Below are positions 1-8,962 of a stretch of DNA of 64,000 nt, piece after piece. The position numbers and the translations under genes are program-made. Within the stretch, counting starts at the first letter, position 1. Every line of letters starts with the position of its first letter. The notes beneath the pieces are model-generated. The model was not told the origin of the DNA, ran no database searches, and saw only the letters and a list, made by a program, of their open reading frames with translations. The stretch is from assembly GCF_000734895.2 (NCBI RefSeq), contig NZ_CP011382.1, positions 4,008,700 to 4,072,699 of the forward strand, written 5' to 3'. This DNA is from Calothrix sp. 336/3. GTDB lineage: Bacteria; Cyanobacteriota; Cyanobacteriia; Cyanobacteriales; Nostocaceae.

Positions 1-1
1 G

Positions 2-523
2 TGGTTTCCCAGGGAAAAGTTGCCTGGAGGAAAATTATGGTTAAATCAGGGTATCTCTGGAGATACTTCGGTAGGAATTGCCAAGAGGTTGTCTGCTTTT
101 GCGAAAACAAAGCCAGAAGTAATTTATGTTATGGCTGGGATTAATGATTTACGTAAAGGCACAACGGATGAAGTTATCTTGACAAATCATCGGCGCATTG
201 TCCGAACTTTACGACAAAATCATCCTCGAAGCGTAATTATTCTTCAGTCAATTTTACCAACTCGTTTAACAACAGTTTCTAATTTACGTATTCGCCGTTT
301 AAATTATCAATTAGCGTTGATTGCCCAACAGGAAAAAGCAAATTTTATTAATCTTTATACTTGGTTTGCAGATTTTCAAGGTGATTTAAGAGAAGATTTA
401 ACAACAGATGGATTACATTTAAGTCAAGAAGGTTATCAAGTCTGGCAAGCTGCTCTGGAAAGAGTCGAAGCGAGATTAACTCTGGCTAAAATTAGTCAAC
501 AGTCAAAAAGTAAAAGTTTATAG
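2..523 (+). CDS. SGNH/GDSL-family hydrolase, 5'-truncated by window edge
   Basis: The reading frame is open to the left edge, so the N-terminus, including the GDS nucleophile block, lies outside the window. The visible part has SGNH block II (NQGISGDTS), block III (GINDLRKG, with the oxyanion Asn) and block V (DGLHLS, with the catalytic Asp and His). These hydrolases act as lipases, acyl-esterases or polysaccharide deacetylases through a Ser-His-Asp triad; the substrate cannot be read from sequence. A TTG at position 20 could serve as a start, but the upstream codons (WFPREK) continue the family's usual link between blocks I and II, so it is probably an internal Leu. The C-terminus is rich in Ser, Lys and Gln and looks disordered. 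Confidence 0.85.
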   Translation, partial: WFPREKLPGGKLWLNQGISGDTSVGIAKRLSAFAKTKPEVIYVMAGINDLRKGTTDEVILTNHRRIVRTLRQNHPRSVIILQSILPTRLTTVSNLRIRRLNYQLALIAQQEKANFINLYTWFADFQGDLREDLTTDGLHLSQEGYQVWQAALERVEARLTLAKISQQSKSKSL

Positions 524-591
524 TTCTGGATAATTAGGAAATAGCTAATATCTTTGCACCTATAACCTAAATTTTTACTCTTATTTTGCTA

Positions 592-1719
592 CTAATTAAA
601 TTTTTTCATAAATTGACGGTCGATGATATCTTTCCATTGCCAGATAAATTTGTGAGGTGGGAGGGTAAATTTACCCCGTGTGGCGATCGCTCTCCCATCT
701 CCTGTACCAATTAAACTGAGATAATCCTTCTGAGGGATAAAGGGTATGGGGGGTTTACCGGAGATAACTCGCTGTAAATTGCGGAATAAGGGTTTACCCT
801 GTCGAACTGCAAATACACCTGCTTTGGGACGAGGATGGTTTACCATGGTGGCAATATCTCCAGCCGCAAACACATGGCTATGGGATAGGGAGCGTAAAGT
901 ATCATCGACTAAAATAAAACCTTGACTATCGGTTGTCAATCCAGTTTGTTTTAACCATGGTGAAGCGGATGCTTGTGTCACCCAGAAAACTCTATTACAA
1001 GTAACTTGGAAACTGGATTCACAAATAATATTTAAACTGGTATCTGGATTTTGACTGATTGCTCTGACAGATTCTCTTAAAAATACTTTGATATTTTTCT
1101 CTTCTAATATTCGTTGTATGATATTTCTGGTTGAGGAAGGGTAGTTTGGTAGTAATTCATCTCCTCGATGTAGTAGACTTACTTCTAGATTATCTGTGAA
1201 TTGTGACAAATGTCCTTGAATGGCGAATGCGAGTTCTATACCTCCCGCACCTCCTCCAACTATGGCTATTTTCCAGGCTAAATCTGGATTTCTATGGCAT
1301 TCTGTGAGTAATTGATGCCAATGGTTGAGTAAGTTATCTACAGGTTTGGCTGGAATTGCATATTCCCCGGCTCCAGGTATATTGATTGTGGCAGGAGTAC
1401 TACCAATATCAATGGAAGCAATATCAAAATTTATTGGTGCTTGATGTTCGCAAATTATTCGTTTATTCTCTAAATCTAGATTAATTACTGTATCGATATA
1501 TAGAGTTGCACCAACAGAGTGGGCTAGTTGCTTGATATCTATGTGGCATTCAGGATAGTGATAAAATCCGGCGATATAACCGGGTAACATTCCAGAATAA
1601 GGAGTTTGTGCTTGTGGGGTAATCACAGTCAAGCTGACATTTGCCAGGGGTTGATGCTGCCATTTTTGTAAGACAATGGCGTGGCTATGTCCACCACCCA
1701 CTAGAACTATACTTTTCAT
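592..1719 (-). CDS. FAD/NAD(P)-dependent oxidoreductase of the type often fused to SelD, here stand-alone
   Basis: This is a 375-residue pyridine-nucleotide-disulphide-type flavoprotein. An N-terminal FAD-binding turn (VGGGHSHA) is followed by an NAD(P) Rossmann motif (VGGGAGGIELAFAI, about residues 154-167) and a second FAD contact (VFAAGDIA). The sequence resembles the N-terminal half of bifunctional proteins whose C-terminal half is selenide-water dikinase SelD (TIGR03169-type family). Here the chain stops at the point where the fusion would pass into SelD (WQWKDIIDRQFMKKF then stop). Only 68 bp separate it from the convergent SGNH gene, so no SelD half is present. It could also be called a type II NADH dehydrogenase-like protein. 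The electron acceptor is unknown. The ATG start is followed at once by the FAD motif. Confidence 0.75.
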   Translation of the reverse strand: MKSIVLVGGGHSHAIVLQKWQHQPLANVSLTVITPQAQTPYSGMLPGYIAGFYHYPECHIDIKQLAHSVGATLYIDTVINLDLENKRIICEHQAPINFDIASIDIGSTPATINIPGAGEYAIPAKPVDNLLNHWHQLLTECHRNPDLAWKIAIVGGGAGGIELAFAIQGHLSQFTDNLEVSLLHRGDELLPNYPSSTRNIIQRILEEKNIKVFLRESVRAISQNPDTSLNIICESSFQVTCNRVFWVTQASASPWLKQTGLTTDSQGFILVDDTLRSLSHSHVFAAGDIATMVNHPRPKAGVFAVRQGKPLFRNLQRVISGKPPIPFIPQKDYLSLIGTGDGRAIATRGKFTLPPHKFIWQWKDIIDRQFMKKFN

Positions 1720-1879
1720 CGTGAATTGAATATATCAAATCAAAGAATCATAGGCAAGACGCCGATATCATATCTGCTCTCCAAAATAGTACCCCCGTGT
1801 GTACCATGATTCCTGCGAAATGTTGATTTTCTAGGTTGATTACCTATTTAGTCAACACAATAATAAGAGGATACGAATC

Positions 1880-2386
1880 ATGACAGTTACACCTAACGCT
1901 AAACTTAACAAACCAGTACTGAAAGTTGGTTCTAAAGGTGCAGAAGTTAAGGAATTACAACAGCTGCTTCTCAATTACGGGATGTATGTTTTCATCGGTA
2001 GCAGTGGTGCTTGTGTATTCCCAGGAACAGAAGTAATTGACGGTGTTTTTGGTGCGAAAACAGAAGCCGCAGTGAAGCTTTTCCAAGGTAAAATGTTCCT
2101 AACTCAAGATGGAGTTGTTGGTAACAAAACCTGGCGATCGCTGTTTTTAAATGCTCCCGTAGATATGCCAATTCTCAAAAAAGGTAGCACCGGCAACTTA
2201 GTGAAATTGATGCAACAAAGACTGGCGATCGGTGGCTATAATGTGGGTGCAATTGATTCTAGCTTTGGTGCAAAAACTGAAGCAGCAGTGAAACAACTGC
2301 AAACGGATACAGGTTTACCCGTTGATGGTATCGTTGGCGATCGCACCTGGTTTGAAATTAGCAAAATCAACACTGTTTTCTGTTAA
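1880..2386 (+). CDS. Peptidoglycan-binding protein with two PG_binding_1 domains
   Basis: This 168-residue protein consists almost wholly of two PG_binding_1 repeats, about residues 12-88 and 94-163. Each has the family pattern of a G-S-x-G-x-x-V-K-x-L/M-Q-Q start, an FGAKTEAAVK core helix and a DGxVGxxTW end. The family binds peptidoglycan stem peptides or glycan. No catalytic domain, signal peptide or membrane segment is visible, so export is unexplained, though stand-alone proteins of this kind are common in cyanobacteria. The first repeat carries an extra loop with one Cys (SSGACVF). A good Shine-Dalgarno (AAGAGGA, 8 nt upstream) supports the ATG start. Confidence 0.85.
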   Translation: MTVTPNAKLNKPVLKVGSKGAEVKELQQLLLNYGMYVFIGSSGACVFPGTEVIDGVFGAKTEAAVKLFQGKMFLTQDGVVGNKTWRSLFLNAPVDMPILKKGSTGNLVKLMQQRLAIGGYNVGAIDSSFGAKTEAAVKQLQTDTGLPVDGIVGDRTWFEISKINTVFC

Positions 2387-2473
2387 GTTTATCCAAAGAT
2401 ATTTAAGCTGTGGCAAAAGCCGATATGTGACTGAAGTTTTAAATCTGCTTAACTACTAATAAACTGCTGAATA

Positions 2474-2501
2474 TGCTCCCCCAGACTCATCTGAGGGAGT
2501 A
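2474..2501. terminator. Hairpin between convergent genes
   Basis: A 10-bp stem (CTCCCCCAGA / TCTGAGGGAG, one mismatch) with a CTCA loop lies between the convergent peptidoglycan-binding gene and sufS. A short T-rich stretch follows on the + strand. It is probably a bidirectional terminator. Confidence 0.6.
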
Positions 2502-2531
2502 CTATTTTATGAATAGAATTATTTGCCCCAA

Positions 2532-3794
2532 TTACCCTAACAAACCATTAAAAAAGTCGAGGGTATCTTTCAATGCTTTGATAAATACATCAATTTCTGC
2601 ACGGGTATTGTAGAAAGATAAACTAGCTCTGGCAGTACCAGATATATTTAAATAGCGGTGTAAGGGTTGGGTACAATGATGTCCAGAGCGAATTGCCACA
2701 CCTTCTTGATCTAATAATGTAGATAAATCATTGGGGTGAACCTCACCCGCAGTAAAGGAAGCTAATGCTGCTCTGCCAAAACCATGGCTATCTGGTTTGT
2801 TACCGTAGATTTTAATTTGGGGAATTTTGCCTAATTCTTGGAATAAATATGCGGTTAATTCTGCTTCGTAGGTATGAATTTGTTCCATCCCCAGATGATT
2901 GAGATAGTCTATTGCTGCACCGAGGGCGATCGCCTCTCCAATTGCCGGAGTACCAGCTTCAAATTTATGGGGTAATTCTGCGTAGGTAGAATGGTCTAAA
3001 AAGACATCAGCAATCATCTCCCCACCACCGAGAAATGGCGGCATGGCTTCTAAGACTGATTCTTTGCCGTAGAGGAAGCCTATTCCTGTTGGGGCACACA
3101 TTTTATGTCCAGATGCCACCAACCAATCACAGCCGATTTGCTGCACATCTATAGGCATATGGGGCACGCTCTGACAAGCATCAATTAATACCTTGGCTCC
3201 AAATTTCTGTGCCAATTGGCAAATTTCTGCGACAGGGTTAATACAACCCAAGGTGTTGGAAACATGAACTATGGAGACTAATTTTGTCTTGTCTGAAAGT
3301 AACTTTTGGAAATGTTCTAAATCGAAAGTTCCTTCTGGTGTCAATTCCACATGTCTCAGCACTGCACCAGTTTTTTGAGCCACAAATTGCCAAGGAACCA
3401 AGTTACTATGGTGTTCCATGACTGAAAGAATGATTTCATCTCCCCGTTGCAGGTGATTCATTCCCCAACTGTAGGCAACTAGGTTAATGGCTTCGCTGGC
3501 ATTGCGGGTATAAACTATTTCATTGCGTGATGCGGCATTTACGAAGGCGGCAATTTTGTCTCGTGCCCCTTCATAGGCATCAGTTGCCTGAGAACTCAGG
3601 GTGTGAGCGCCTCTGTGGACGTTGGAGTTATAGCCTGTGTAGTAATCCCGGAGGGTATTGAGGACGGCGAGGGGCTTTTGAGATGTAGCCGCGTTGTCTA
3701 AGTATACCAGGGGTTTACCATTGACTTGCTGATGGAGAATGGGGAAGTCAGCGCGGACTTTTTCGGCTAGGGTTTTAATGGGGGTGAAAGTCAT
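2532..3794 (-). CDS. sufS: Cysteine desulphurase SufS
   Basis: PLP-dependent group II cysteine desulphurase that takes sulphur from L-cysteine as a protein persulphide for SUF iron-sulphur cluster assembly. Visible residues, counted from the chosen ATG, are the PLP lysine K231 in ASGHKM and the catalytic cysteine C374 in RSGHHCTQP, as in the family. The frame also opens at a TTG at 3842, which would add 16 Pro/Gln-rich residues not found in typical SufS. The ATG at 3794 gives the usual MTFTPIKTL start and a normal length of about 420. It is the last gene of sufB-C-D-S, 51 bp after sufD from this start. No SufE is visible nearby. Confidence 0.95.
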   Translation of the reverse strand: MTFTPIKTLAEKVRADFPILHQQVNGKPLVYLDNAATSQKPLAVLNTLRDYYTGYNSNVHRGAHTLSSQATDAYEGARDKIAAFVNAASRNEIVYTRNASEAINLVAYSWGMNHLQRGDEIILSVMEHHSNLVPWQFVAQKTGAVLRHVELTPEGTFDLEHFQKLLSDKTKLVSIVHVSNTLGCINPVAEICQLAQKFGAKVLIDACQSVPHMPIDVQQIGCDWLVASGHKMCAPTGIGFLYGKESVLEAMPPFLGGGEMIADVFLDHSTYAELPHKFEAGTPAIGEAIALGAAIDYLNHLGMEQIHTYEAELTAYLFQELGKIPQIKIYGNKPDSHGFGRAALASFTAGEVHPNDLSTLLDQEGVAIRSGHHCTQPLHRYLNISGTARASLSFYNTRAEIDVFIKALKDTLDFFNGLLG

Positions 3795-3845
3795 GGGATT
3801 GGGGATGGGATATTTTGGTTGTTGCTGGGTGAAAAGCGCCAAAAT

Positions 3846-5180
3846 CTAAAATCTGTTCACAGTGTTTGTGAGTTTTTCCCGCAGGGAATCGACGGGGATA
3901 TGGTTGATGATTTCCGCAGCAAAAGCATAAACAAGTAAATGACGTGCGGAGTCTGCATCAATCCCCCGACTTTGGAGATAGAAAATTTCATCGTCTTCTA
4001 GTTGACTGACGGTTGCACCGTGAGCGCATTTGACGTTATCCGCAGTAATTTCTAGCTGGGGTTTAGTGTCTACCCTCGCTTTGGGAGATAAGAGTAAGTT
4101 ACGGTTTAGCTGGGCAGCATCAGTTAATTGGGCAAGTTTAGGAACAAATACTTTACCATTGAATATGACGTGACCTTGGTCAGCGATAATATTTTTTTGT
4201 AACTGTTGGGTTTTACCGTGGGGGAAATTCAGGGCGATCGCGCTGTGAGTATCGGCAACTTGCTCACCAGCTGTGACAGTTAAACCATTTAAGGTTGTTT
4301 CTGTTTGCTCACCTGCCTGTAAAATCTCTAAATTGTGGCGAGATAATTTTCCGCCCAAGTTAACCGCATTACAGGTATAACGACTATATCTTGCTTGAGT
4401 CACCGCCGTTTTGCCGACGTGGAAAGCATTTTCCCCATCCCACTCCACCCGTGAGTGAGAAACCTGAGCATTTTCCTCGACAAAAATTTCTGTCACCGCG
4501 TTGGTGAAATATACTGCTTCCGGTTTGCGGTTTTGAAATTCTTCAATTAAGGTTACCTGGGAACCACTTCCAGCTACTACCAAGCAACGCGGTTGTACTA
4601 ATCCCCCATCACTAGCAGCAACAAATACTAGATGAATTGGTGTTTCTACGATAGTATCCTTGGGAATCAAAATTACAGCCACATCCTGAACAGCTGCTGT
4701 ATTCAAGGCTGTAAATACTTCCAATGCTCCTTCCGACTGTCCCAAATACCCTAGGAGTTTTCCTTGTTGGGTATCATTTAAACCAGTCCAATTACCTACT
4801 ACCACACCATCAGGTAAACCAGCGATCGCGGATAATTCCGGTGCGTAGTCACCATTGACAAACACTAGGCGACTATTTGCAGCTTCTGGTAAGATATCCA
4901 CCTGTCCCGAACCCGCATCATACCCCGTTTCGAGGTGTAAATTTACCTGACGCAGGGCGGATAAATCCGTAAATCGCCATTCTTCCTCGCGGGTAGTCGG
5001 AATTGTGGAGTGGCGAACTGTATTTACAGCTTTTTGGCGTAATTCCGTAAAATAGGGTGATTTCTTCGCCTCTATCTCTTCTAGGAGCTTTGTGAGGAAA
5101 CTATCCCGATCCAAAAGACTCTGAGTTAGAATTTTATCCTGGGAATTGGCGATCGCGCTGGGAGAAACTTGTATAGTCAT
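3846..5180 (-). CDS. sufD: Fe-S cluster assembly scaffold protein SufD
   Basis: This 444-residue SufBD-family protein is a partner of SufB in the SufB-C2-D scaffold that builds Fe-S clusters in the cytosol. The variable N-terminal part (about 1-150) is followed by the right-handed beta-helix core, and the C-terminal region contains the conserved D-x-x-KCAHGATVSQ stretch. It is shorter and more divergent than SufB, as expected for SufD. The spacer to sufC upstream is 142 bp and contains short GTTAACA repeats, while the gap to sufS is short. Co-transcription with sufB-C-D-S is inferred. Confidence 0.95.
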   Translation of the reverse strand: MTIQVSPSAIANSQDKILTQSLLDRDSFLTKLLEEIEAKKSPYFTELRQKAVNTVRHSTIPTTREEEWRFTDLSALRQVNLHLETGYDAGSGQVDILPEAANSRLVFVNGDYAPELSAIAGLPDGVVVGNWTGLNDTQQGKLLGYLGQSEGALEVFTALNTAAVQDVAVILIPKDTIVETPIHLVFVAASDGGLVQPRCLVVAGSGSQVTLIEEFQNRKPEAVYFTNAVTEIFVEENAQVSHSRVEWDGENAFHVGKTAVTQARYSRYTCNAVNLGGKLSRHNLEILQAGEQTETTLNGLTVTAGEQVADTHSAIALNFPHGKTQQLQKNIIADQGHVIFNGKVFVPKLAQLTDAAQLNRNLLLSPKARVDTKPQLEITADNVKCAHGATVSQLEDDEIFYLQSRGIDADSARHLLVYAFAAEIINHIPVDSLREKLTNTVNRF

Positions 5181-5253
5181 GGAAGATATTCTGCAAAATA
5201 GATTTTTTCTTGTAATAGTTGAGTCGGTTATGGGTGATGGGTAAGAGTTGACG

Positions 5254-5267
5254 GTTAACAGTTAACA
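5254..5267. repeat. Two tandem GTTAACA heptamers in the sufC-sufD spacer
   Basis: Two adjacent copies of GTTAACA lie in the unusually long (142 bp) spacer between sufC and sufD. Low-complexity C/T-rich sequence follows (TTTCCCTTCCCATTTCCCC). Short heptamer repeats of this kind (STRR) are a known feature of filamentous cyanobacterial genomes. Confidence 0.45.
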
Positions 5268-5322
5268 GAAAAACACCTTTCCCTTCCCATTTCCCCTTCC
5301 CCTGACTGATTTCACCAGTCAA

Positions 5323-6105
5323 TTACACACCAACCGCAGCTTCATCTAACACCCAATCGTAACCATGGGTTTCTAATTCCAGAGCTAATTCCTTACCACC
5401 AGACTTGATAATTCTGCCCTTTGCCATCACATGAACAAAATCTGGCACAATATAATCTAGCAAGCGCTGGTAATGGGTAATCATAATCGTCGCATTCTCA
5501 GCATTGGTTAACTGATTGACTCCATTCGCCACAATCTTCAGCGCGTCGATATCTAAACCGGAATCAGTCTCATCCAAAATTGCCAGAGTCGGTTCCAGAA
5601 TTGCCATTTGCAGAATTTCATTCCGCTTTTTCTCTCCCCCAGAGAACCCTTCATTCACACTACGACTCAAGAAAGATGGATCCATCTTCACCACTTCCAG
5701 CTTTTCATAGACTAAATCCTCAAAGTCAAAGGGTTCCAATTCTTCCAAACCCTGAGCCTTGCGCTTAGAATTATATGCCACTCGCAGGAAATCTAAATTG
5801 CTCACCCCAGGAATTTCCAAAGGATACTGAAAAGCTAAAAATACACCATTACGCGCTCTATTCTCAGCTTCCATCTCCAAAAGATTACCACCCTGGAAAA
5901 TTACCTCACCCCCAGTCACCGTATATGCTGGATGACCAGATAATATTTTCGAGAAGGTACTTTTACCAGAGCCATTAGGACCCATAATCGCATGGATTTC
6001 TCCCTTGCGTACCTCTAAATTTACACCCTTCAAAATAGAAGTACCGTCAACGTCAGCAGTTAAATCACGTACTGACAACACCACATCACTATTCTCAATA
6101 ATCAT
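5323..6105 (-). CDS. sufC: Fe-S cluster assembly ATPase SufC
   Basis: This 260-residue ABC-type ATPase drives the SufBCD scaffold and has no membrane partner. Walker A GPNGSGKST, the SufC-specific signature FSGGEKKR and Walker B LAILDETDSGLD (ending in the characteristic D-S-G-L-D) are all intact. The length is typical of SufC. It lies 121 bp downstream of sufB and upstream of sufD in the leftward operon. Confidence 0.97.
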   Translation of the reverse strand: MIIENSDVVLSVRDLTADVDGTSILKGVNLEVRKGEIHAIMGPNGSGKSTFSKILSGHPAYTVTGGEVIFQGGNLLEMEAENRARNGVFLAFQYPLEIPGVSNLDFLRVAYNSKRKAQGLEELEPFDFEDLVYEKLEVVKMDPSFLSRSVNEGFSGGEKKRNEILQMAILEPTLAILDETDSGLDIDALKIVANGVNQLTNAENATIMITHYQRLLDYIVPDFVHVMAKGRIIKSGGKELALELETHGYDWVLDEAAVGV

Positions 6106-6226
6106 AATTTCTCACTTTAGCTATGCTCTGACTCTGACCTTTGTCACGGGCAATCATGCCCATACCCCTGTAAAATATAGTCAATTGGGCAGTTAATCCG
6201 CCTCATTACCCATCCCAACTCGAAAA

Positions 6227-7663
6227 TTAACCGACACTACCTTCCAATTTGAGACTGAGTAACTTATCCGCTTCCACTGCAAACTCCATCGGTAACTGAT
6301 TAAACACATCCTTACAAAAACCGCTAATCATCATAGAAATTGCGTCTTCTGCGGAAATACCCCGTTGTGTAAAGTAAAACAATTGGTCTTCCCCAATCTT
6401 CGAGGTAGAAGCTTCATGTTCTACTTTTGCTGTATTATTTTGTACTTGAATATAAGGGAAAGTATTGGCGTGGGCATTATCCCCAATTAACATTGAGTCG
6501 CACTGGGAATAGTTTCTCGCTCCCTTGGCTTTGGGATTAATCTTGACCAATCCTCGATAACTGTTACTAGATTTACCCGCAGAAATACCCTTAGAGATAA
6601 TCGTACTCTTGGTATTTTTACCAACATGAATCATTTTCGTACCAGTATCCGCCTGCTGCATATTATTAGTTAATGCCACAGAGTAAAACTCACCCACGGA
6701 GTTATCACCTACTAGCACGCAGCTAGGATACTTCCAAGTAATTGCGGAACCTGTTTCTACCTGTGTCCAGGAAATTTTAGAATTTACACCCTGGCACAAG
6801 CCTCTCTTCGTCACAAAATTGTAAATACCACCCTTACCGTTAGCGTCGCCGGCATACCAGTTTTGCACGGTGGAATATTTAATTTCCGCATTATCTAGGG
6901 CGACTAATTCTACCACTGCCGCATGTAACTGGTTACTGTCGTACATCGGTGCGGTACAACCTTCCAGATAGGAAACATAACTATCTGCTTCCGCCACAAT
7001 CAGGGTACGCTCAAATTGTCCTGTGTCACCGTTGTTGATACGGAAGTATGTGGAAAGTTCCATCGGGCACTTCACACCCTTGGGAATATACACAAAAGAA
7101 CCATCACTAAATACCGCAGCATTCAAGGCTGCAAAGTAATTGTCCGCAATGGGAACAACACTACCCAAATATTTTTTAATCAATTCTGGGTGTTCTTGGA
7201 GTGCTTCAGAAATCGAGCAAAAAATCACACCTTCCTTTGCCAATTTCTCTTTGAAGGTGGTAGCAACGGAAACACTGTCAAAAATCGCATCTACGGCAAC
7301 ATTCGCCAAACGCTTCTGCTCGGAAAGGGGAATACCCAACTTCTCAAAGGTTTCCAGAAGGGTAGGATCGACTTCATCTAAGCTTTTCTTTTTCGCCGTT
7401 TGCTTTGGTGCGGAGTAATAGATGATATTCTGATAATCAATGGGAGGATAACCTATCGCTGCCCAGTCTGGTTCTGTCATCTTCAACCACTGACGATAGG
7501 CTCGTAGGCGGAACTCTAGCATGAATTCTGGCTCATTTTTCTTAGCAGAAATCGTGCGAACTACATCCTCGCTCAGTCCACGAGGAATGGTATCAGCCTC
7601 AATATCTGTGACGAAGCCGTATTTGTATGGCTGATTGACTAGGGTTTTAACTGTGGCACTCAT
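6227..7663 (-). CDS. sufB: Fe-S cluster assembly scaffold protein SufB
   Basis: This 478-residue SufB is the main scaffold subunit of the SUF system. The core beta-helix carries the conserved CTAPMYDSNQLHAAVVEL stretch and a C-terminal QCDSML / HEASTSKIGEDQLFY segment, which in the family holds cluster- and SufD-contacting Cys, Glu and His residues. It is the first gene of the leftward operon. Its upstream region is shared with the divergent sufR and carries two SufR-type operators, so its expression should be repressed by holo-SufR and rise under oxidative or iron stress, as shown in Synechocystis. Confidence 0.97.
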   Translation of the reverse strand: MSATVKTLVNQPYKYGFVTDIEADTIPRGLSEDVVRTISAKKNEPEFMLEFRLRAYRQWLKMTEPDWAAIGYPPIDYQNIIYYSAPKQTAKKKSLDEVDPTLLETFEKLGIPLSEQKRLANVAVDAIFDSVSVATTFKEKLAKEGVIFCSISEALQEHPELIKKYLGSVVPIADNYFAALNAAVFSDGSFVYIPKGVKCPMELSTYFRINNGDTGQFERTLIVAEADSYVSYLEGCTAPMYDSNQLHAAVVELVALDNAEIKYSTVQNWYAGDANGKGGIYNFVTKRGLCQGVNSKISWTQVETGSAITWKYPSCVLVGDNSVGEFYSVALTNNMQQADTGTKMIHVGKNTKSTIISKGISAGKSSNSYRGLVKINPKAKGARNYSQCDSMLIGDNAHANTFPYIQVQNNTAKVEHEASTSKIGEDQLFYFTQRGISAEDAISMMISGFCKDVFNQLPMEFAVEADKLLSLKLEGSVG

Positions 7664-7788
7664 CGGTAGTTGTCTCTCGTGTTCTGATAAATCAGTGTCT
7701 CTTCAGGATTGCAGACGGGCTGTTTGACCGGATTCCCCACCTTGCGTGACCGAGTGGTGACGCGACTGCTAGAATAGTATGGATACTA

Positions 7789-7808
7789 AAACAACTTTTC
7801 TGTTGTTT
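7789..7808. promoter_or_regulatory. SufR operator site 1 (CAAC-N6-GTTG)
   Basis: An inverted repeat with 7-bp arms (AAACAAC / GTTGTTT) around a 6-bp spacer contains the CAAC-N6-GTTG core reported for Synechocystis SufR. It lies 125 bp upstream of the sufB start and about 80 bp from sufR. Confidence 0.8.
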
Positions 7809-7835
7809 AATCTATATTGATTGTACGATAGATTA

Positions 7836-7851
7836 ACAACAATAATGTTGT
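7836..7851. promoter_or_regulatory. SufR operator site 2 (CAAC-N6-GTTG)
   Basis: The second operator is ACAAC-AATAAT-GTTGT, with perfect 5-bp arms. Its centre is 45 bp from that of site 1 and it lies 33 bp from the sufR ATG, a position suited to autorepression of sufR. Confidence 0.8.
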
Positions 7852-7884
7852 CAAAGTAAATTTTTCCAATATTTTTTTGGGGCA

Positions 7885-8550
7885 ATGATGGAGACTACCC
7901 ACCAGTCCTCAACCAAGCAGGATATTTTAGAGTATCTTTTAAGACAAGAACAGGCAACGGCGGGAGAACTTGCTGATGTCTTGGAAATCAGTCCCCAGGC
8001 AATTCGTCGCCACTTAAAGGACTTAGATACGGAGGGGTTGATTGAGTATTCCTCAGCACAATTAGGTATGGGAAGACCGCAGCATATATATGTGTTGAGC
8101 GAAAAAGGGCGCGATCGCCTGAGTCGAGAAACAGGTGATGGTTATGGGCAATTTGCTGTTTCTTTGCTGGATACTTTAGCAGAGACAGTTGGACGTGAAC
8201 AAGTTAGTACTATTCTCCGCAAGCAATGGGAGCGTAAGGCTCTAGAATACCGGGAAAGGGTAGGTAATGGTTCTCTGTGTCAGCGAGTTGCCAATCTGGT
8301 AGAACTGAGAAAGTCTGAAGGGTATATGGCAGAATACCATCCGGTAGAATCGCCCATAGGGTTAGATGGCTATATATTCATGGAACATAACTGTGCTATT
8401 TCCGATGTTGCCGAGTCTTTCCCCAGTGTTTGCGGGCATGAACTAGAAATGTTTGCGGCAGTTTTACCAGATTGTACCGTGGAGCGTACCCACTGGATTA
8501 TTGATGGTGAGCATCGGTGTGGGTATTTGGTACAAGCAAGACAGAGCTGA
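7885..8550 (+). CDS. sufR: SufR, Fe-S-binding repressor of the suf operon
   Basis: This 221-residue transcription factor has an N-terminal winged helix-turn-helix (about residues 10-75, with a recognition helix near SPQAIRRHLKDL). The C-terminal half contains Cys170, Cys183, Cys197 and Cys212, spaced exactly C-X12-C-X13-C-X14-C, the ligand pattern described for SufR in cyanobacteria. Holo-protein with a 4Fe-4S cluster represses sufBCDS and its own gene. The divergent arrangement with sufB and two matching operators between them support the call. ATG codons at 7885 and 7888 are both possible starts. Confidence 0.97.
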   Translation: MMETTHQSSTKQDILEYLLRQEQATAGELADVLEISPQAIRRHLKDLDTEGLIEYSSAQLGMGRPQHIYVLSEKGRDRLSRETGDGYGQFAVSLLDTLAETVGREQVSTILRKQWERKALEYRERVGNGSLCQRVANLVELRKSEGYMAEYHPVESPIGLDGYIFMEHNCAISDVAESFPSVCGHELEMFAAVLPDCTVERTHWIIDGEHRCGYLVQARQS

Positions 8551-8618
8551 ACTGAGGTATGAGTTTGACTCTAGGCAGGGACAAACCTAAAATTTAAGTT
8601 GAAAATTACTGCAAACCT

Positions 8619-8876
8619 ATGGATATTCCACCACAACCAGGGGCACAATTTCTGACAGCTACAGAATCCGCTCAAGTGGATGCTGCTTTACTTTCTTCTC
8701 CCGAAAAATTTCTAACCAGAATTACCCTCTCTTCCCTCAAACTCCTAATTCATATTGCCCAAGAGTATGGTGTGGCGGTAGAAAATCTCACTAATCAACA
8801 GATAATTGCTTGGTTTGAAAAAGATAGCAAAATTAGGAGAGAGCAGGGAATTGAGTCTGCATATTTGAAATGGTAA
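8619..8876 (+). CDS. Small conserved hypothetical protein
   Basis: An 85-residue soluble protein of unknown function. Sequence features: a Pro/Gln N-terminus (MDIPPQPGAQF), a helical middle (SLKLLIHIAQEYGVAVENL) and an NQQIIAWFEKDSKIRREQG segment. There are no Cys residues, membrane segments or known motifs. It follows sufR by 68 bp in the same direction, so read-through is possible. A strong hairpin pair follows it. The ordinary codon use and well-placed ATG suggest a real gene. Confidence 0.6.
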   Translation: MDIPPQPGAQFLTATESAQVDAALLSSPEKFLTRITLSSLKLLIHIAQEYGVAVENLTNQQIIAWFEKDSKIRREQGIESAYLKW

Positions 8877-8907
8877 GGAAATTCCTAGAAGTTTTCATAA
8901 AAATATA

Positions 8908-8958
8908 GAGACAGGAAATTTCCCGTCTCCATACTAATTATCTGGTTTTGCAAAACCA
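8908..8958. terminator. Double palindrome between convergent genes
   Basis: Two adjacent palindromes lie here. GAGAC-A-GGAAATTTCC-C-GTCTC (8908-8929) is perfect except for one A/C mismatch, and TGGTTTTGCAAAACCA (8943-8958) is a perfect 16-mer. They sit between the convergent 85-residue gene and the chlH stop, so they probably end transcription in both directions. Confidence 0.6.
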
Positions 8959-8962
8959 AATA

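Noticed and set aside
5134..5322. 62-codon frame across the sufC-sufD spacer
   Set aside because: It runs through heptamer and C/T-rich repeats and overlaps the sufD start; treated as non-coding.
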